A stretch of 64,000 nt of DNA from Staphylococcus devriesei (GTDB lineage Bacteria > Bacillota > Bacilli > Staphylococcales > Staphylococcaceae): assembly GCF_002902625.1 (NCBI RefSeq), contig NZ_PPRG01000034.1:1-64000 (forward strand), written 5' to 3'. Under the pieces are notes generated by a model. That model had not been told where the DNA came from. It ran no database searches and saw nothing but the letters and a program-made list of their open reading frames with translations. Of this stretch, positions 61,570-64,000 are shown piece by piece. The stretch's first letter is position 1. Each line of letters starts with the position of its first letter. Made by a program: the position numbers and the translations under genes.

Positions 61570-62760
61570 ATGAGTATAAAATCTATCAACTTATTAGCGT
61601 TTGATGTGATTTCTTCAATTGGATCGAAAATATTTAGCTTTGCATGCGCGTTTTACATTCTCAAACATACAAATGATCCTCTAGTATATACAATTTATTT
61701 GTCATTAATCGTTCTATCAACCATCTTAAGTCAGCCACTCTTTGGCGTATGGGTGGACAAGTTTAATAATAAAAAATTAGTAATAGTCGCTCAAATAATA
61801 AATGTAATCTTTTTATCAATATTTGTAGTAAAATTCAACTACATTTACATCATCGTACTAGGCGTTATATTAAATTTAACAGACGGAATAATCGGCCTTA
61901 TTGTGAATTCAAATATTAAAAATATATCTAAAAAAGATATGGCACGTTTTGTTTCTATTCGACAAACGTATACAGTAACAATTAGTTTTTTAGCACCAAT
62001 TTTAGGTGGTATGCTTATAGCTATCTTAAAAATTGAATATTTAGCTCTTATAAATGTTATCACTGAATTATCGTCAATTTTTATATTTTTATTTATTAAA
62101 ATTGATAGATTAATTGAAAGTAAAACCAATAGCAATAGCTTTTTAAAGGATATCAAAGTCGGTTTTTCATACTTAATTAAAAATAAAATACTACTCAATT
62201 TCATGCTTGTAGGCTTAATAATCAATTTTTTAGTTAACTCGATTGTAGTAGGGGTACCTATTATAGCAATTCAGTCGATGAAATTATCTTCCCAACAATT
62301 TGGTTTTACCGAAGCTGGAATGACAATAGGAATGTTTATTGTCTCTTTAGGCTTATCAATACGACCGTTAAAACATAGACTGAAAGGGCCTTTTAAAATA
62401 TCAGTAATACTTCAAGTTATTGCTTTATGGATACTAAGTTTATCAATATTTTTGAGCCTAACAGTAAACATGTCATTTATATTAATTACATTAGTCTATT
62501 TCATTGCGGGTTTATCATTGCCTCTAGCCAATATACCGTATTCAATATACTTGCAAAATACAGTTGAAGAACAGTATAAAGGCAGAGTATTTTCATTAAA
62601 CCAATCTATCGCTCAATCGTTGATGCCTGTCTCATTTTTAATATTCGGTTTTATATTAAAATATTCACAGTCTTTAACATACTTAATCGTCTCAATATTA
62701 ATGTTAGTTGTCCTAGTGTACTTCGATAAAACCGTAAAAAAAGAAGATATTAAGTTTTAA
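61570..62760 (+). CDS. MFS exporter (12 helices, EntS/macrolide-efflux type)
   Basis: A 396-residue membrane transporter from ATG 61570 (AAGGAGAAG site). Twelve hydrophobic segments; a motif A-like loop GVWVDKFNNKKLV lies after helix 2, and VEEQYKGRVFSLNQS precedes helix 11, a feature of MFS exporters related to EntS and macrolide efflux proteins. The substrate is unknown. It sits directly after the duplicated acetyltransferase locus, but no operon link is evident. Confidence 0.82.
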   Translation: MSIKSINLLAFDVISSIGSKIFSFACAFYILKHTNDPLVYTIYLSLIVLSTILSQPLFGVWVDKFNNKKLVIVAQIINVIFLSIFVVKFNYIYIIVLGVILNLTDGIIGLIVNSNIKNISKKDMARFVSIRQTYTVTISFLAPILGGMLIAILKIEYLALINVITELSSIFIFLFIKIDRLIESKTNSNSFLKDIKVGFSYLIKNKILLNFMLVGLIINFLVNSIVVGVPIIAIQSMKLSSQQFGFTEAGMTIGMFIVSLGLSIRPLKHRLKGPFKISVILQVIALWILSLSIFLSLTVNMSFILITLVYFIAGLSLPLANIPYSIYLQNTVEEQYKGRVFSLNQSIAQSLMPVSFLIFGFILKYSQSLTYLIVSILMLVVLVYFDKTVKKEDIKF

Positions 62761-62793
62761 TTTATAGTTTGATTACTTGTAAAATTATGTATA

Positions 62794-62836
62794 AAAAACG
62801 CTTAACAGATGTATTTTCACCTCTGTTAAGCGTTTT
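62794..62836. terminator. Bidirectional terminator
   Basis: AAAACGCTTAACAGA pairs with TCTGTTAAGCGTTTT around a 12-base loop, between convergent genes. Confidence 0.9.
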
Positions 62837-62839
62837 GAA

Positions 62840-63307
62840 TTAATCTTCTTTTTTAAGCACACGAGCCATTTCTTCAATTTTACCTGCGTGTAATGGTACG
62901 TGAATGGCGTTTAATACTAATAATTCGTCTAGTGTTTTACAACCGGCAATCGGTTGTTCTAATTCTTGAGCGAGTTGTTCATCAGTTAATTGTTTAGCAC
63001 GTTCTGGAAGTGTTCTTAAATCTTTTTTAATGTCCTCAATTGATGGAACGTCTTGTCCTTCCCAATCTGCAGGACTTGAACCATAACCGAATAATTTAGT
63101 GTATTTCTCTACATCTACTACATTTTGGTTACCTAGTGATAAGGCAGAATCAAATATCGTTAATACATGGCCAAATTGCCAATGTAACGTATTTGGGAAG
63201 AAATTATCCTCTTTATCTAAAACTTGTGCGATATTCCAATTATCATAGACAGATAATAGATAGTTTACGCCAGTTTCAACGACATCATAAACTGTTTTAT
63301 TACTCAT
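62840..63307 (-). CDS. DinB family protein
   Basis: 155 residues from ATG 63307 (AGAAAGGAAG site). A four-helix bundle of the DinB/YfiT superfamily with the metal-ligand His residues in TLHWQFGHVL (near 46) and NAIHVPLHAGKI (near 135). Members include thiol-dependent transferases such as bacillithiol S-transferases, which suits a staphylococcal cytoplasmic detoxification role. The exact substrate is unknown. Confidence 0.85.
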   Translation of the reverse strand: MSNKTVYDVVETGVNYLLSVYDNWNIAQVLDKEDNFFPNTLHWQFGHVLTIFDSALSLGNQNVVDVEKYTKLFGYGSSPADWEGQDVPSIEDIKKDLRTLPERAKQLTDEQLAQELEQPIAGCKTLDELLVLNAIHVPLHAGKIEEMARVLKKED

Positions 63308-63562
63308 TATATTCTTCCTTTCTGCTGAAAATTTAACTTGTAACACTAAGTGAATTACCCGAGAATCAATATGTTCAATCAGAGAAGGTAAGAAAGAAAT
63401 TTTAATAATAGCTCGGTATTTAGCTCGGAAGTCATAAAATTGCCCTGTCACACTAATTGATGTAACAGGACAGTTTAGTAATATTAGGAAGTTTTATGGC
63501 TTTGATCGCTCACTATCAAGCCTAAAAACGAAATGGCTAGAGTAATAAATTTTCAAAAATAT

Positions 63563-64000
63563 TTAAGGTTTAATTGCGAATGCACGTACAGGGAAACCTG
63601 GTGCGTCTTTCGGTTTTGGACTAATTGCATAGATAACTGCACCACGCGTAGGCAATTGATCTAAATTTGTTAATAATTCGAGTTGGAATGTGTCCTGTCC
63701 AAGAACATAACGTTCACCTACGATATCGCCATTTTTAGCTGTATCGACAGAGGCATCCGTATCAAATGTTTCATGACCTACCGATTTTACGCCACGTTCT
63801 TCGAGTAAAAATTTCAAGGCATCGAGTCCCCAACCTGGTAAATGTTGGTTTCCTTCTGCATCTTTATTTTCAAATTTCTCAATATCTGGCCAACGTTTTG
63901 ACCAATCTGTACGTAATGCCACGAACGTGCCTGCTTCAATACGTCCGTTATCTGCTTCCCATTGTTCTAAATGGTCACGTGTCACGATAAAGTCTGCATT
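63563..64000 (-). CDS. Cyclase family protein (kynurenine formamidase-like), partial
   Basis: The C-terminal 145 residues of a cyclase/formamidase superfamily protein; the N-terminus with the HxGTHxD metal motif lies beyond the window. Visible features are ALRTDWSKRWPD, LEERGVKSVGHETFDTDA (with the conserved Asp/His region) and ISPKPKDAPGFPVRAFAI at the end. The frame is open to base 64000 and the GTG at 63985 is not the true start. Related enzymes hydrolyse N-formylkynurenine or similar amides. Confidence 0.8.
   Translation of the reverse strand, partial: NADFIVTRDHLEQWEADNGRIEAGTFVALRTDWSKRWPDIEKFENKDAEGNQHLPGWGLDALKFLLEERGVKSVGHETFDTDASVDTAKNGDIVGERYVLGQDTFQLELLTNLDQLPTRGAVIYAISPKPKDAPGFPVRAFAIKP

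Overview
The window is a staphylococcal chromosome segment spanning the replication origin. The order rlmH, walJIHKR, tRNA-Glu/Asp, purA, dnaB, rplI, gdpP, yybS, metX, azlDC, serS, nnrD, gyrA, gyrB, recF, yaaA, dnaN, dnaA, oriC, rpmH, rnpA, mnmE, mnmG, rsmG, noc is the conserved Staphylococcus oriC neighbourhood. AT richness, AGGAGG ribosome sites, a YSIRK surface-protein signal and vraDE-like genes agree. It looks like a coagulase-negative species; I cannot name it from this sequence alone. hutH, which lies between nnrD and serS in S. aureus, is absent.

Bases 1-18277 are the accessory zone behind rlmH (orfX), where SCC elements integrate. From the left it holds: the start of an LPXTG-type adhesin gene; a split unknown gene; a coupled unknown pair; a collapsed ABC transporter with a broken TetR gene; an intact detoxification-like cluster (tetR-nat facing MFS-DoxX-amidohydrolase around one shared operator); a zinc alcohol dehydrogenase with five stops; an ISL3-family insertion sequence with a frameshifted transposase; a second TetR/isochorismatase/MFS unit cut off by SCC-type genes (DUF960, DUF1643); and a fused restriction-methylase gene broken by three frameshifts. 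A 33-bp SCC attachment-like direct repeat sits in rlmH and again 101 bp away, with no ccr recombinase gene. Decay and relic boundaries dominate this zone.

Bases 18278-46125 are core genes, nearly all on the minus strand, pointing away from the origin. They cover cell-wall control (WalRK and its partners), adenylate synthesis, replication (DnaB, DnaN, RecF, gyrase), c-di-AMP breakdown, methionine entry (SAM riboswitch), seryl-tRNA synthetase (T-box) and NAD(P)HX repair. A cluster of DnaA boxes lies between rlmH and walJ, well away from oriC.

oriC has two DnaA-box clusters, 45.93-45.99 kb (dnaA-dnaN) and 47.5-47.82 kb (dnaA-rpmH). Right of it rpmH, rnpA, mnmE, mnmG, rsmG and noc run on the plus strand. 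Beyond noc come an apparently autoregulated DUF3147 pair with TetR, a His/Ser-rich remnant, an XRE membrane regulator, a vraDEH-like peptide-antibiotic resistance module, a second type I signal peptidase, a tandemly duplicated and decayed acetyltransferase locus, an MFS exporter, a DinB-family protein and a cyclase-family gene cut by the window end. A two-hairpin intergenic repeat occurs twice (26.1 and 56.7 kb) with compensatory base changes in one stem.
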